From contig CM060898.1 in NCBI GenBank assembly GCA_030762935.1, forward strand, positions 101,935,281-101,999,280: 64,000 nucleotides of DNA, in the 5' to 3' direction. Position numbers and translations under genes: made by a program. Below the pieces are notes generated by a model that saw only the letters and a program-made list of their open reading frames with translations, was not told the origin of the DNA and searched no databases. Position 1 is the first letter of the stretch; each line of letters begins with the position of its first letter. This DNA is from Hymenopus coronatus (lineage: Eukaryota; Arthropoda; Insecta; Mantodea; Hymenopodidae). Below, piece by piece: positions 22,746 to 33,420 of this stretch.

Positions 22746-23280
22746 GCTCCTTGGCTGGAAAACATTTTCTAAAGACAGTTGGAGCATTACTTCACAATAT
22801 AATGCAGTAATTATGAAGTCCTAAAATTACACGTTTCTATTTAATAGGTGCTTACAAAAGGATTTCACTTCTAATTTTCTGTTAATTCAAAACGCAGATT
22901 GTTAGAGCAGCATTCAATTTTTCACTCACTTCGCGTACACGTTCTAGTTGAAATCGGAAAGCTAGTCAGCAATTGTCAGGGCAGGCAAATTTGTCTCCCT
23001 TTCTTAGTGTACCCGCTTTCATGAGGAGGACTCGTTCTACAAAATTACAAACACCACCGATGAAAAGAACAGAATTCCTCAAGACGTGAAATAGGACTGA
23101 CCACAATGGCACGGTCAACACAATAAAATGACATGAACTAAACATAAATAAATAAAAAAAACGATATCTTTCATTTGGAAATAGTTGCGCCTTTTATTAC
23201 AACTCTGTCCGAAAGATTTTCTATTAAAATGGTGTATTAATGTTTATTCTCACAGTCGTTAGAGTTTCTTTGATTAATTT
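22746..23280. other. Unassigned sequence
   Basis: No family recognised. Balanced composition near 22960-23120, AT-rich after. No credible frame. Confidence 0.4.
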
Positions 23281-23612
23281 ACTTTTACTTTCTCTAGTAC
23301 GTATATGCATACAGTGAACTATATATACCAGCTATAGAAAGCATTGTATTCCATCCAAAAATTTAATGTAACCGGAAATATATATGTTTAGAGGTCTTCT
23401 GAGTCCAAAAACATTTTTAGAGAAAGGTGAGTTTGTGTGTCTGTGAACAGCATGGCTCAGAAACGAAAATACCGATTTTTCAAGAAAATCTCCCCACCAC
23501 AAACTAACCTGTACATAGAGCCATTTTTGAGAAAAAGGTTTTCAAAAATGTTTCCAACAATCTTGAATAAATTCCGCATATTAAAGATATTTACCCCACA
23601 AATAATAACACA
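23281..23612 (+). repeat. Unit H, hairpin-side third
   Basis: Hairpin decayed (CTAGTACGTATATGCATACA), then (b), a short GT tract, (e) and the start of (f). Truncated after AAAGATATTTACCCCAC. Confidence 0.7.
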
Positions 23613-23962
23613 TGCGCCTCTCCAGCATTTGTAAAAACTTTTTCTCTAATGCTTACTACCGGGCGCCGAATACTTAGAACTGTGATCATGATATCAAAAG
23701 GTAGGCTAGCTCATGATTTGCCTGCCCTTCGCCACAGTTGCCCTTGAGTCGTTCCAGGATGTAGCGTATTTTCGTTTAAAAATTCGCTCTTTCCTTCTAG
23801 AAGAAAGCGGACTTGACGAATTTTCAAGAACCCCATCATTTAAACTATAAACTTCTAATTATATGGAATATACTATTACATGCAGATTTAGATTTGTAAA
23901 TTGGAAACGTTTCATTTTAGCTTCCATACTCACACATTTCGTTATGAGTATCTATTATTAAA
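23613..23962. other. Unassigned sequence
   Basis: Holds GATTTGCCTGCCCTTCGCC, loosely echoed at 33.70 kb (GTTGCCTGCCCTCAAGCCGC), perhaps a scrap of a further family. Nothing else recognised. Confidence 0.35.
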
Positions 23963-24470
23963 CACTTTTTACTTTCTGTACACGTACTATATACATAGAG
24001 TAAAGAGATGGTATTGCATTCCACCCAAAAATTCTAAACTGAGATTTCACTGAAAATAGACGTTTTAGGGTCCCCTGTATCCATAAAAGCATTTTTATAA
24101 AAAGGTCTTGTGTGTATATGTGTCCGTGTGTCTATTAATACGATAGCTAAAAAAAGTCTGGAAAATACCAAACTTGGTATTTAAGTTTTATATGTTCCAA
24201 GGATGCAACACGAAGATTATCAAATTATCCCAAACTATCCTCAAAAATAGCTCTAACGATTTTTATTAAAATCTCTTATATTTAAGACATTTGCATGCCA
24301 AATAAAATGTGTATCTTGCATTTTCTGGGAACAGCCTCTAAAAGACCTCTTTATTTTGGATGATTTTTATTGATTTTTACATAACTGATAAACCATAAAA
24401 GATAGACAAAAACTTATTACACAAAAATTATAGATCACGGTAAAACACACAATTTATGTCATATAATCGG
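23963..24470 (+). repeat. Unit H, truncated at landmark (g)
   Basis: Hairpin CACGTACTATATACATAG, (b)-(g), ending TTATGTCATATAATCGG where an inverted H fragment is joined. Confidence 0.8.
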
Positions 24471-24497
24471 GCTTTTCGTTTTTAGGCTATGCTGTCC

Positions 24498-24585
<88 letters not shown>

Positions 24586-24605
24586 GGACCTTTTCACAAA
24601 AATGG
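24471..24605 (-). repeat. Inverted unit H fragment around landmark (c)
   Basis: CTTTTCGTTTTTAGGCTATG then a compound microsatellite and CGGACCTTTTCACAAAAATG. It is flanked on both sides by plus-oriented units. Confidence 0.75.
24503..24582. repeat. (CT)n(CA)n compound microsatellite
   Basis: About 25 CT repeats then about 15 CA repeats at the landmark (c) position. It is the only copy where CT has expanded beside CA. Confidence 0.95.
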
Positions 24606-25484
24606 TTTTTACTTTCGCTACACGTACAATTTACATAGTGTATAGATAGAGAGAGTATTGTATCCCACCCAAAAATTCGATTCCGAGATTTCGCCGGAAA
24701 TAGGTACATGTTTTGAGTCACCTTGAATAAAAAAAAAGCATTTTTGGAAAAAGGTTTGTATGTCTATAGACAGCATAGCTCAAAATCGAAAAGACCGTTA
24801 AATACCAAATTTAGTATTTAAGTTTGTTACCTGCCAGGGATGCGATACGAAGATTTTCAAGAAAACCCCCTCACTCGAAACTACCCTTTACATGGAACTT
24901 TTTTTCGAAAATATTGATTTTCTCAAAGTGCCTGTAAGGATTTTGATTAAAATCTCTTGTATTTAAGATATTTACATGCCAAATAAAATTTATATCTTGA
25001 ATTTTCTAAGCATAGCCTCTAAATACCTCTTTATTCTGGATGATTTTATTGAATGTTGCAGAAAACTAGTAAACCGTAAGAGATAAATAAAAACCTACTT
25101 CACAAAAAAGTAGACCGCAATAAAACACACAATTTATGTCTTATAGGTATATTTTTTTCGTGAAGTTGATCGTTTTTTAGATATTCCTTGTTAATGACTT
25201 CAGTTTTAAAAAAACGTAGACTTTTCTTATACAGGAATTTGTCAACCTCTATCCATACATACAAACAAAGGAGCTTCTACACATAGCAACCAGCTTTTGA
25301 CTATCACTTTAACGTATGGTACTCTCTTATTTCGTTTCTACTTACAAGGAAGCAAGTAATAAGACTATTTCTGCCAATTTTTCCTCGATTAGAATGAAAT
25401 AAATGGAAGCATAAGCTTTTTAACCATAATTTGTTGCAGAGATGTAGAGAAAGTCATGTGAATGGAACGCATCAGATTCTTTAC
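24606..25484 (+). repeat. Unit H, full length
   Basis: Hairpin ACACGTACAATTTACATAG with an extra ATAGAGAGAG. GT tract contracted. Palindrome changed to TACCAAATTTAGTA. The tail carries GATTAGAATGAAATAAATGG, also private to the next unit. Confidence 0.9.
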
Positions 25485-26351
25485 TTTCTCTATACGTGCT
25501 ATGTACATAGTGTATCGGAAGATATTGTAATGCACCCAAAATTTCGATACCGAGATTTCACCGGAAATACATGTTTTGAGACCTCCTGAATCCAAAAAAC
25601 AACACATATTTAGAAAACTGTCCGTGTGTGTGTGTGTGTGTCTGTGTCTATGTCTGTGTGTCTGTGGGCAGCATAGTTCAAAAACGAAAAGTCCGTTAAA
25701 AACCAAACTTGGTATTTAGGTTTGGTATCTTCCAAGGATGCGACACGAAGACTTTCAAGAAAATCCCCCCACTTCCAATTACCCTTTACATGGAAGTTTT
25801 TTCGAAAATTTTGATTTTCTTAAAAATGACTAACGATTTTGATTAAAATATCGTATATTAAAGATATTTACCTGACAAATAAAATGTATATCTTGAATTT
25901 TCTGGTAATAGCCTCTGAAGACTACTTTATTCTGAATGAATTTTACATAACTACTAAACCGTAAGAGATGGACAAAAATTTAACACACAAATGTAGGGCA
26001 CCTTAAAACACACAATGTATGTTATATACCTTTTTTTAGTGGAGTTGATCATTTTTGTGATATTCCTTGTTTTTGGTTTCAGCTTTGAAAAACTTAACCT
26101 TTTCTCATACAGGAATTTGCCAACTCGTGTCCAAACAAACGAACTTCTGTCACATAGCAACCAGCCTTTGGCTTTCACTTTAACCTATGGTACTCCCTTA
26201 TTTCGTTTTTACTTACAAGGAAGCAAGTAATAAGACTATGTCTGCCAATTTTTCCTCGATTAGAATGAAATAAATGGAAGCATAAGCTTTTTAACAATAA
26301 TTTGTTGCAGAGATGTAGAGAAAGTCATGTGAATGGAACGCATCAGATTTC
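25483..26351 (+). repeat. Unit H, full length
   Basis: Head-to-tail with the previous unit (CGCATCAGATTCTTTACTTT junction). GT tract at 25622-25642. The last ~110 bp are nearly identical to the tail of the preceding unit, while the rest differs more. Confidence 0.9.
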
Positions 26352-26440
26352 CGGTGAAATCTCGGTATCGAATTTTTGGGTGCAGTATAATATCTCCTCT
26401 ATGCACTATGTACATATTACGTGTAGAGAAAGTAAAAACA
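26349..26440 (-). repeat. Unit H hairpin-end fragment
   Basis: TCCGGTGAAATCTCGGTATC to hairpin CTATGCACTATGTACATATT and AGAGAAAGTAAAAA. Fused tail to internal site with the plus unit before it. Confidence 0.8.
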
Positions 26441-26863
26441 ACGTGGCTATATTTTGTGTAAGGACCGTGAACGCAAACGTTAGAATGAACGTCCGTGGTA
26501 GTTTACACGGCTCTAATTCCAAGTAGCGCGGGCGCTTGGCTGTAGTGTTACGCTCCCGGCGCAAAGAAGGGGTCGTGTAAATGTTTGTTATAATAGTGCC
26601 CCGCAGGGAGATAACAACACACAGCATGCAAATGATGCAGCTCAACATTTCTTGCCGACAATACAACTACCTACATTCACAATGAAGCGACTTTTAACAG
26701 CGGGTTAAAACTCTGGAGAACAAGCACGGGACGGGGATGCGTGTTAGTCATTTTTAGAACCATACTAACATGTTAAACTATTGTATCAAATAAATGATAT
26801 AATATTAACTTTGCTTAATACTACTCAGAGATGAAAACTGAGTGAAATCCTTCAAAAATTGCA
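26441..26863. other. Unassigned, locally GC-rich sequence
   Basis: A GC-rich patch at 26525-26575 (AGCGCGGGCGCTTGGCTG) stands out from the AT-rich surroundings. No frame, no tRNA-like fold that I could complete, no partner elsewhere in the window. Confidence 0.4.
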
Positions 26864-26965
26864 GTTTTACTTTCTCTAGCCCGCATGTACAATGTACATA
26901 GTGATTAGAGAAGATATTGTATTCCACCTAAAAATTCAATGTCGAGATTTCACCCGAGTCCGAAA
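26864..26965 (+). repeat. Unit H hairpin-end fragment
   Basis: Hairpin variant CTAGCCCGCATGTACAATG and a decayed landmark (b), ending at GAGTCCGAAAAAAATG where a minus-strand unit takes over. Confidence 0.7.
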
Positions 26966-27789
26966 AAAATGAAATGACTTTGTCTACAACTCTGCAATAA
27001 ATTATTGTTAAATAGCTTATGCTTCTATTTACTTCCTGCTAATCGAGAAAAAATTAGCAGAAATAAATAGAAGCGAAATAAGGGCGTACCATAGCTTAGA
27101 TTGATGATCAAAAGCTGGTTGCTGTGTGACTGAAGTTCCTTTGTTTGTATGGATACGAGTTCACAAAGTCCTGTATGAGAAAAGTATTTTTATAGCAGAA
27201 ACCAAAAACAAGGTATATCTCAAAAACAATCAACTCCACGAAAGAAAATGTATATAACATAAATTGTGTGTTTTAAAGTGCTCTACATTTGTTGTGTGGT
27301 AAGTTTTTGTCCATCTCTTACGGTTTAGCAGTTATGGAAAATTCCGTAAAATTGACCCAGAATAAAGTAGTCTTCAGAGGCTATTCCCAGAAAATTCAAA
27401 ATATACATCTTATGTGTCAGGCAAATATCTTTAATATACGATATTTTAATAAAAATCGTTACAGCCATTTTTTAGAAAATCAAAATTTTTGAAAAAAAGT
27501 TCCATGAAAAGGGTAGTTTGGGGTGTTTTTTTATTTCTCAAAATCTTCGTGTCGCATCCCAGGAAGATACTAAACTTAAATACCAAGTATGGTATTTTAC
27601 CGACTTTTCGTTTTTGAGTTATCGTGTTCACGGACACATGGGCACATGGACACACAAAATACTTTTTTTTTGGATACAGGGGATACTAAAACATATATTT
27701 CCGGTGAAATCTCGGTATCAAATTTTTGGGTGGAGTGCAATACCTTCTCTATACACTATGTACATAGTGCGTATAGAGAAAGTAAAAAT
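26966..27789 (-). repeat. Unit H, near full length
   Basis: Tail end lacks the ATCTGATGTG motif; from ATGACTTTGTCTAC the other landmarks follow. The CA tract is contracted to CACATGGGCACATGGACACA. It ends in hairpin CTATACACTATGTACATAG. Confidence 0.88.
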
Positions 27790-28468
27790 AGGTCCGTGTG
27801 TCTGTGGAAAACATAGCTCAAAAACGAAAAGGCCTATGAATACCCAACTTGGTATTTAGGCGCAGTATCTTCCACAGATGCGACACGAAGATATTCAAGA
27901 AAATCCTCTTACCACAAACTACCCTATACATGGAAAAAGTTTCGAAAATTTTGATTTTCCTAAAAATGGCTCTAACGATTTAGATTAAAATACCGTGTGT
28001 TAAAGATATTTACATTCCAAATAAAATGTATATCTTGAATTTCCTGGGAATAGCCTCTGAAGACTACTTTATTCTGGATGAATTTGGTGGAATTTTGCGT
28101 AACTGGCAAACCGTAAGACATAGACAAATACTTGGATACATAACAGAAAATGTAGAGCTTGTTAAATTTATTTTATATAAATTTTTTCATGGACTGTATC
28201 GTTTATAGACATTCCTTGTTATTATTTCTGCTTTAAAAAACTATTCTTTTCTCATACTTGTCAACTCCTGTATTCAATCACATAGCAACCAGCTTTCGAC
28301 TAATTTTTAGCCTATGATACTCCCTTATTCCTTTCTAATTGCATGGAAGCAAATAATAAGATTATTTCTGCAAATCTTTTCCCCTATTAGCATGAAGAAA
28401 AAGGAGCTTTTAAACATTAATTTGTTGCAGAGATGGGAGAAATTCTTATGAATGGGATACATCAAATT
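27789..28468 (+). repeat. Unit H, hairpin missing
   Basis: Begins at landmark (c) (GGTCCGTGTGTCTGTGG) immediately after the hairpin of the preceding minus unit and runs to the tail ATGGGATACATCAAATT. Confidence 0.85.
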
Positions 28469-28637
28469 ATTTTTTTCAAATATTGTACGCATACATCTAA
28501 TGCAAGGGGTATTTCAATATTGGGAGTGATTAATCAATATCAATTAGTTTGGAGGAATATTAGTAGAATATATAAATAACGCATTAAAATTAGTGAAAAA
28601 TATTGATTTTCGTTTCTTTTGCAAAATTAAAACACTA

Positions 28638-29478
28638 ATAAAAATATTATGTATTACATTCACATGCCTTTCTCTATATGCTCTGCAAACAAAATATTCT
28701 TACAAAATAGTATTATTTTATCTGCTCATCAAGATAAATATTACCAGAAATTATTACTTATATCCTGATAAGTAAAAGGGAAATAAGGAAATATACTGGA
28801 CTAAAGGGACAGTCAACATTTTAAAAGCTGTCACTATGTCACTGTCATTTAAATTCATATCTCTTGCCATGTTCATGAATAAAACTAAAGAGGTATGAAA
28901 CGGATGAGAGCTTCCCATTTGAAAAAGTTTGGACACTTTAAAATTGAAACCAATAATAGGGAACACCTGTGAAATGGTTAGCTCTACAAGAACTGTATAA
29001 GACAAAATTATGTCTTTTAACGAGATCTAAATTTTTGTATAGCAAGTTTTGTCCATCCCTTACGTTTTACTAGTTATGCAAAAGCAATACAGAATGAAGA
29101 AGACTTCAGGGCTTATTCCTAAAAAATTCAGGGTGTACATTTTCTTTACATGTAAAATCTTTAGTATACGGCATGTTAATAAAAATCGTTATTGCTATTG
29201 TTTGGAAAATTGAAAATTCCAAAAATATTAGACGTAAAGGTTAGTTTGCAGTGAGGTTTTTTCTTCTAAAAACTTCGTTTCGCATCCTTGTAAGATACTA
29301 AACTTAAATATCAAATATTTAATTTACTTTTTGTTTTTAGGTTATGCTATCCACATACACACACACACTCTCACACACACACACTGGCCCCTTTCTTAGA
29401 ATGACTTTTTGGATTCAGGGATCTCAAAGCATGTATTTTTCTAGTAAATACACATTGTACATACGAGCTAGAGCTGGT
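28638..29478 (-). repeat. Unit H, diverged
   Basis: Starts AATATTATGTATTACATTC; (h), (g), (f) are clear; a CA/CT tract lies at 29354-29384. The hairpin has decayed to TACACATTGTACATACGAGC. Confidence 0.75.
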
Positions 29479-29529
29479 TAAAACACTGTTTCCAATATTT
29501 ATTCTTAAATGTTTCTTGGAGTCAAAATA

Positions 29530-30183
29530 CGCGGGCCGTTTTTATTTCAACCTCCGATAGGCTATAAATGAAAGACAAATTCATAGAAAACATTTATTTT
29601 ATTACCAATAGTTTTGTATACTTATGGTTACTTTTCAACATAATCACCGAAAAGATTGACATTTATCGTACCTGTGCACAAGCTTTGAAATACCCGCTTC
29701 AAAAAATGTTTCCGCCAATGACGCAGCCCGGAACCACTATCAATGCAGCTGTTTATTGTGAAACTTTACGACGTTTGCGGAGAGCCATTCAAAACACATG
29801 AAGAGGAATTGTGTTGATCCATGACAACGCTCGTCCACACACTGCCGGCACACCCTATCGGCTCCTTGAACAATTTCAATGGGACGTTTTCGATCATTCG
29901 CCGTACAGTCCTGGCCTGGCACCCAGCGACTTTCACCTTTTCCCTGAACTGAAGACGTGGCTAGGAGGGCAGCACTTTCAAACCAACGTTAATGCTCATT
30001 TGAAATCATTGGCGGCAACATTTTTTGAAGCGGGTGTTGCACAGGTACGATGAATGTTTCAGTCTTTTCGGGATTATGTTGAAAAGTAACCATAAGTGTA
30101 CAAAACTTTTAGTAATAAAATAATTGTTATCTATGAACTTGTCTTTTATTTATAGTCTATCGGAGGTTGAAAAAAAACCCTCG
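29530..30183 (+). mobile_element. Foldback mariner derivative with ~180-190 bp inverted arms
   Basis: A 654 bp element flanked by TA on each side (29528-29529, 30184-30185). The outer ~112-116 bp form an inverted repeat (both sides hold CAACCTCCGATAG and GGTTACTTTTCAACATAATC). The repeat runs inward to about 29722 and 30006. The inner part of the left arm is an inverted copy of the transposase 3' coding end, so the left end appears to be a duplicate of the right end and not the original 5' end. It lacks an N-terminal transposase region and cannot be autonomous. Confidence 0.85.
29754..30052 (+). pseudogene. mariner transposase C-terminal fragment (DD34D)
   Basis: After a stop at 29799, the frame from 29811 reads LIHDNARPHTAG and HSPYSPGLAPSDFHLF. 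The Asp of HDN (residue 5) and the Asp of PSD (residue 40) are separated by 34 residues, the mariner spacing. The first catalytic Asp and the whole DNA-binding half are absent. The C-terminal end (FFEAGVAQVR) is shifted: the inverted left-arm copy keeps a better version of the same stretch. Confidence 0.85.
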
Positions 30184-30185
30184 TA

Positions 30186-30825
30186 GATATTTATATCAGT
30201 TATTCTTTTTTTCGTCGTGTGAACCATTTTATGTTTTTATCCTTAATTTTAGTATTATGATAATCAATTAATAACTTGAAAGTTACTGGAGATGTTGCAA
30301 TGAAAAGTTATACATGTTTACGATCTGGTGTTTTATTTGAGTATGAATTCCAAAATCATGTCTTCATGAATTCCAAATTTCATTTATGAGTAACCTAAGG
30401 GGAGACAAAAGTGTTTTTTTAGCGATTTTGATCAAAATGTCGATTCTTTTATTTGGGTAAAAAAATTCACCATATTTTTTAAGTATAATATTTCCAATGT
30501 TTTATTCTTCCAAGGCAGATGTAACACATGTTTTGGTCTTCATTATAAATCAAAGAATTGGTTAAATGGCTCTCTATGTCAAACTTTAAAGTCATTTTCC
30601 TCAAGTTCACCTTTATTCGTTATTTTTCCATATTAAAAATCTCTCTACTCCCAAAATTTGATACAGCACGTCTGAAAATGTTCCTCAACGTGCTTAAAAG
30701 TGTGTGCAGTAAAATTATATATTGGAATTTTGATATTGGTTTAGTTAAGTTTTAAAAATAATTATATCTTGCTTTTTCTCTGTTTTAATCATACTCTGTT
30801 TTTCACTTTGTAATATAATAAAAAA
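30186..30825. other. Unassigned AT-rich sequence
   Basis: Low GC, no frame and no family match. Confidence 0.45.
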
Positions 30826-31717
30826 AACACCTAATGTATTACATTCACATGACTTTCTCTAGCTACTCCAAAAACAAAATTTTCTTACAAAAGGTTATTC
30901 TTTTATATACATCATGAAATCGAGATAAACATTAACAGTAATGATCTTATTATTTGCTTCCTTGTAAGTAAAGGGAAATAAGGGAATACACTAGGCTAAA
31001 GCGATGATCACTGTGTTTTCCTTGCTTTCTAGGAGTAAACAAAAGACAAAGGAAAGAAACTACCGTTTGAAAAAATTAAATATTTCAAGAAAAGTTAAAT
31101 TTTAAAATTAAGTTTGAGAAAAGTTCATAGTTTAAAAGAAACCAATAAAACGTAATATCTCAGCAAAAATGCATATGGCATAAATTCTGTGTTTTAATGT
31201 GATCTATATTTTTTAAGATTTTGTCTATGTGTTACGGTTTACCAATTAGTCAAATTTTGGCAAACTTCATCCAGAATGAACTAGTCCTCAAAAACTATTC
31301 TCAGAAAATTCAAAGTATACATTTTATTAATGGTGTGAATATTTTTAATATACGGTATTTATACAAACATTTTAGAGCCATTCTTGAGAAAAACATAATT
31401 TTCAAAATAATATAGCGTAGTTTGGTGTGGGAGGATTTTCTTTAAAATATTTCGTGTCGAATCCTTGGGAGATACTATTAAATACCAAGTTTGGTATTTG
31501 GCCGTCTTTTCGTTTTGGACCTATGCTGCTCTATACACACAAAAACGGACCTTTTCTAAAAATGCTTCTTTTTTTTTTTTTTTTTTTTTTTTTTTTGACA
31601 TTGGTGACCTCAAAATATATACGGTGAAATCTCGACATCGAATATTTGGTTGGAATGCATTAGCTTCTTTAGCTACTATGTACGTTGTTTGTACATGCTG
31701 CTAGAGAAAGTAAAAAG
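30826..31717 (-). repeat. Unit H, diverged, near full length
   Basis: From CACCTAATGTATTACATTC to hairpin remnant TACATGCTGCTAGAGAAAGT. The CA tract is gone; a ~30 bp poly-T run (31568-31597) lies beside where landmark (c) would be. Palindrome AATACCAAGTTTGGTATT intact. Confidence 0.8.
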
Positions 31718-32226
31718 CCTAACCAATCTAACATTATGTTACAAAGTTGTTAAGGGATGTACATTTAGAGAATTATACTTTACGTACGATATCTTCGGAG
31801 GAGATAAGATTTTGAATTTTGCTAATAAACTTAATATAAATTAATTAATAGAACTAGTAAGAGGTTACATATTTTCCTGAAACTTGGTATAGTTACTTCT
31901 TTTGGGGCTAGTAAGGCCTGTATCTCCTTGAGTACGATAAAATCCTCAATTAACTTTTACCGTCGTCAATCTAATTACAAATGACCACTTATTGTATAAA
32001 TTCAGTATTTTACCACAACTATTTCATTCATGACACGTGATTGTAATACATTGACGCGTAAAATTCCAACCAATCGGAGCTCATTATCTCTGCATTTTAC
32101 ACTTTTTTTTTATCACACCCATGCAATTGTTTTTCTGAATTTACTGCACCCGCATGCATTTGTTTTCTCTCAGAACTGTTTGTCTTATAATGATAGTATC
32201 AGTGTGCAGTGATATTCCCGTACATA
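31718..32226. other. Unassigned sequence upstream of a tiny frame
   Basis: AT-rich to about 32020, then mixed. Nothing repeated within the window. Ends at a 25-codon ATG frame. Confidence 0.4.
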
Positions 32227-32304
32227 ATGGCGGAAGTTCCAAAACGTTTTGGGGAATGGTCTATCGCTGAAATAGACATATTAATCAACGCCGCAGAATA
32301 CTAA
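32227..32304 (+). CDS. Possible short ORF / gene or transposon start scrap
   Basis: ATG to TAA, 25 codons, with RFGEWSIAEIDILINAAE. An RF..W...EID.LI..A pattern is reminiscent of the start of ZMYM2/KIAA1958-like (Crypton-related) proteins, but this rests on memory of family style and too few residues. The frame stops just before a SINE A, so it may have been cut by that insertion. Confidence 0.2.
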   Translation: MAEVPKRFGEWSIAEIDILINAAEY

Positions 32305-32490
32305 AAATAACAGAGAGAGAGTTCAATCGGCTCTCAAATAAACGGCCCGAGTTCGATCCCAAGCGCAGGAGCGGGTTTTCTCGGGTTCCCCCGCCATCGC
32401 AATCCACCGGTGCTCCATCTTCATTCTATGTATCACCTGAGGTGCCACAAGTAGTAAAAGTGGGCGTTAAAACACTACCAAAAAAGTAGT
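32305..32490 (+). repeat. SINE A
   Basis: GAGTTCGATCCC (B-box), GGTTTTCTCGGGTTCCCCC, CATCGCAATCCACCGGTGC, and 3' AGTAGTAAAAGTGGGCG then a short A-tail. Repeat E follows within 25 bp. Confidence 0.75.
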
Positions 32491-32662
32491 GTAAGTAACG
32501 AGGCCATGATGGACATCAAGTTGCAGCGATTTCGGTGCAAATTTCCGTCAAGAGATAAGGAATTTTAGGAATATTATTCTACGTGTCCATATAGGCTAAT
32601 CATTGTTATTTGATTCACGAAATAGTCTTATTAAATATAACTCGAGCTACAACTTTTCTCTA

Positions 32663-33337
32663 AGAGGGGAGGTGGGGGGGGGAGGAATAAGAACAACTAA
32701 ACAAAAGTGATTACAATATTTTACATGCATATGTTTTATATCATACTTTAGGTGATTGTTGTGTTATGGTTTTATATATTGTGTTATATTATGTGTATGT
32801 ATTTCTTTTAAGTGCATTTATCAATCATAAGAGGGTACATTTATGCTTCTGAATAAGGTGTACTCTGTGCTGTAAATTCAAGTTGCTGTATTTGAATATC
32901 TTTGGCTTTTTATTTTCGTATTTACTCTTTTAATTCTTTGTTATTGTTTTATTATTGTTTTATTGTGTATTACCTTTGTCTTTTTATTTTAGTGTTTACT
33001 CTTTTAATTCTTGTTGCTGTTTAATATTGCTTTTTATTGTGCATTACCTTTATCTTTTTATTTTCTTTTTTACTGTTTTAATTCTTTATTGTAGTTTTAA
33101 TATTGCTTTTTATTGTGTATTACTTTTGTCTTATTTTCGTGTTTACTATTTTAATTTTTTGTTGTTGTTTTAATATTGCTTTTTATTGTGCATTACATTA
33201 GTCTTTTTATTTTCATGTTTACTCTTTTAATTCTTTGTTGTTGTTTTAATATTACTTTTTAATGTGTATTACAAAAGTACGTTCAGTCTGTGATATTGTT
33301 ATGTCAATAAATACATTTATTCATTCATTCATTCAGT
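32663..33337 (+). mobile_element. Non-LTR retrotransposon 3' UTR, copy 2, with target-site duplication
   Basis: Heavily 5'-truncated: it begins at the poly-G stretch that in copy 1 (21.8 kb) encodes the ORF end, so only the 3' UTR remains. It ends AATAAATACATTTATTC with a (TTCA)n tail. The flanking 9 bp direct repeat TTTTCTCTA (32654-32662, 33338-33346) marks target-primed insertion into repeat E. No protein is encoded; a 72-codon frame here is UTR. Confidence 0.85.
32901..33271 (+). repeat. ~74 bp tandem repeat in LINE 3' UTR, five units
   Basis: Units start near 32901, 32973, 33048, 33123 and 33197. Each has CTTTTTATTTT, TTTACTCTTTTAATTC, TTGTTGTTTTAATATTG and ends in TGTGTATTAC or TGTGCATTAC. 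Copy 1 of the LINE holds only about two. Confidence 0.85.
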
Positions 33338-33420
33338 TTTTCTCTAGATAAATTTATCGATAAAGTTTGGAGCTCTCGTTGTGTCTTGATCGAGAATTAC
33401 GTAAACGGCCATTAAAATCA

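Larger units (their letters stand above)
32512..33420 (+). repeat. Repeat E, split by a LINE
   Basis: The left part runs to 32662 and the right part resumes at 33338 with TTTTCTCTA then ATAAATTTATCGATAAAG and GGAGCTCTC. The uninterrupted counterpart is at 15.79-16.06 kb. Confidence 0.75.

Noticed and set aside
24482..24721. Minus-strand 79-codon frame with Arg-Glu repeats
   Set aside because: It is the (CT)n(CA)n microsatellite read on the other strand.
32901..33271. CRISPR-like array
   Set aside because: The ~74 bp units are contiguous with no unique spacers, and they lie in a eukaryotic LINE UTR.
32663..33337. Protein-coding gene with Phe/Tyr/Leu-rich frame (72 codons)
   Set aside because: It is the T-rich tandem repeat of a LINE 3' UTR, matched to the 21.4-21.8 kb copy.
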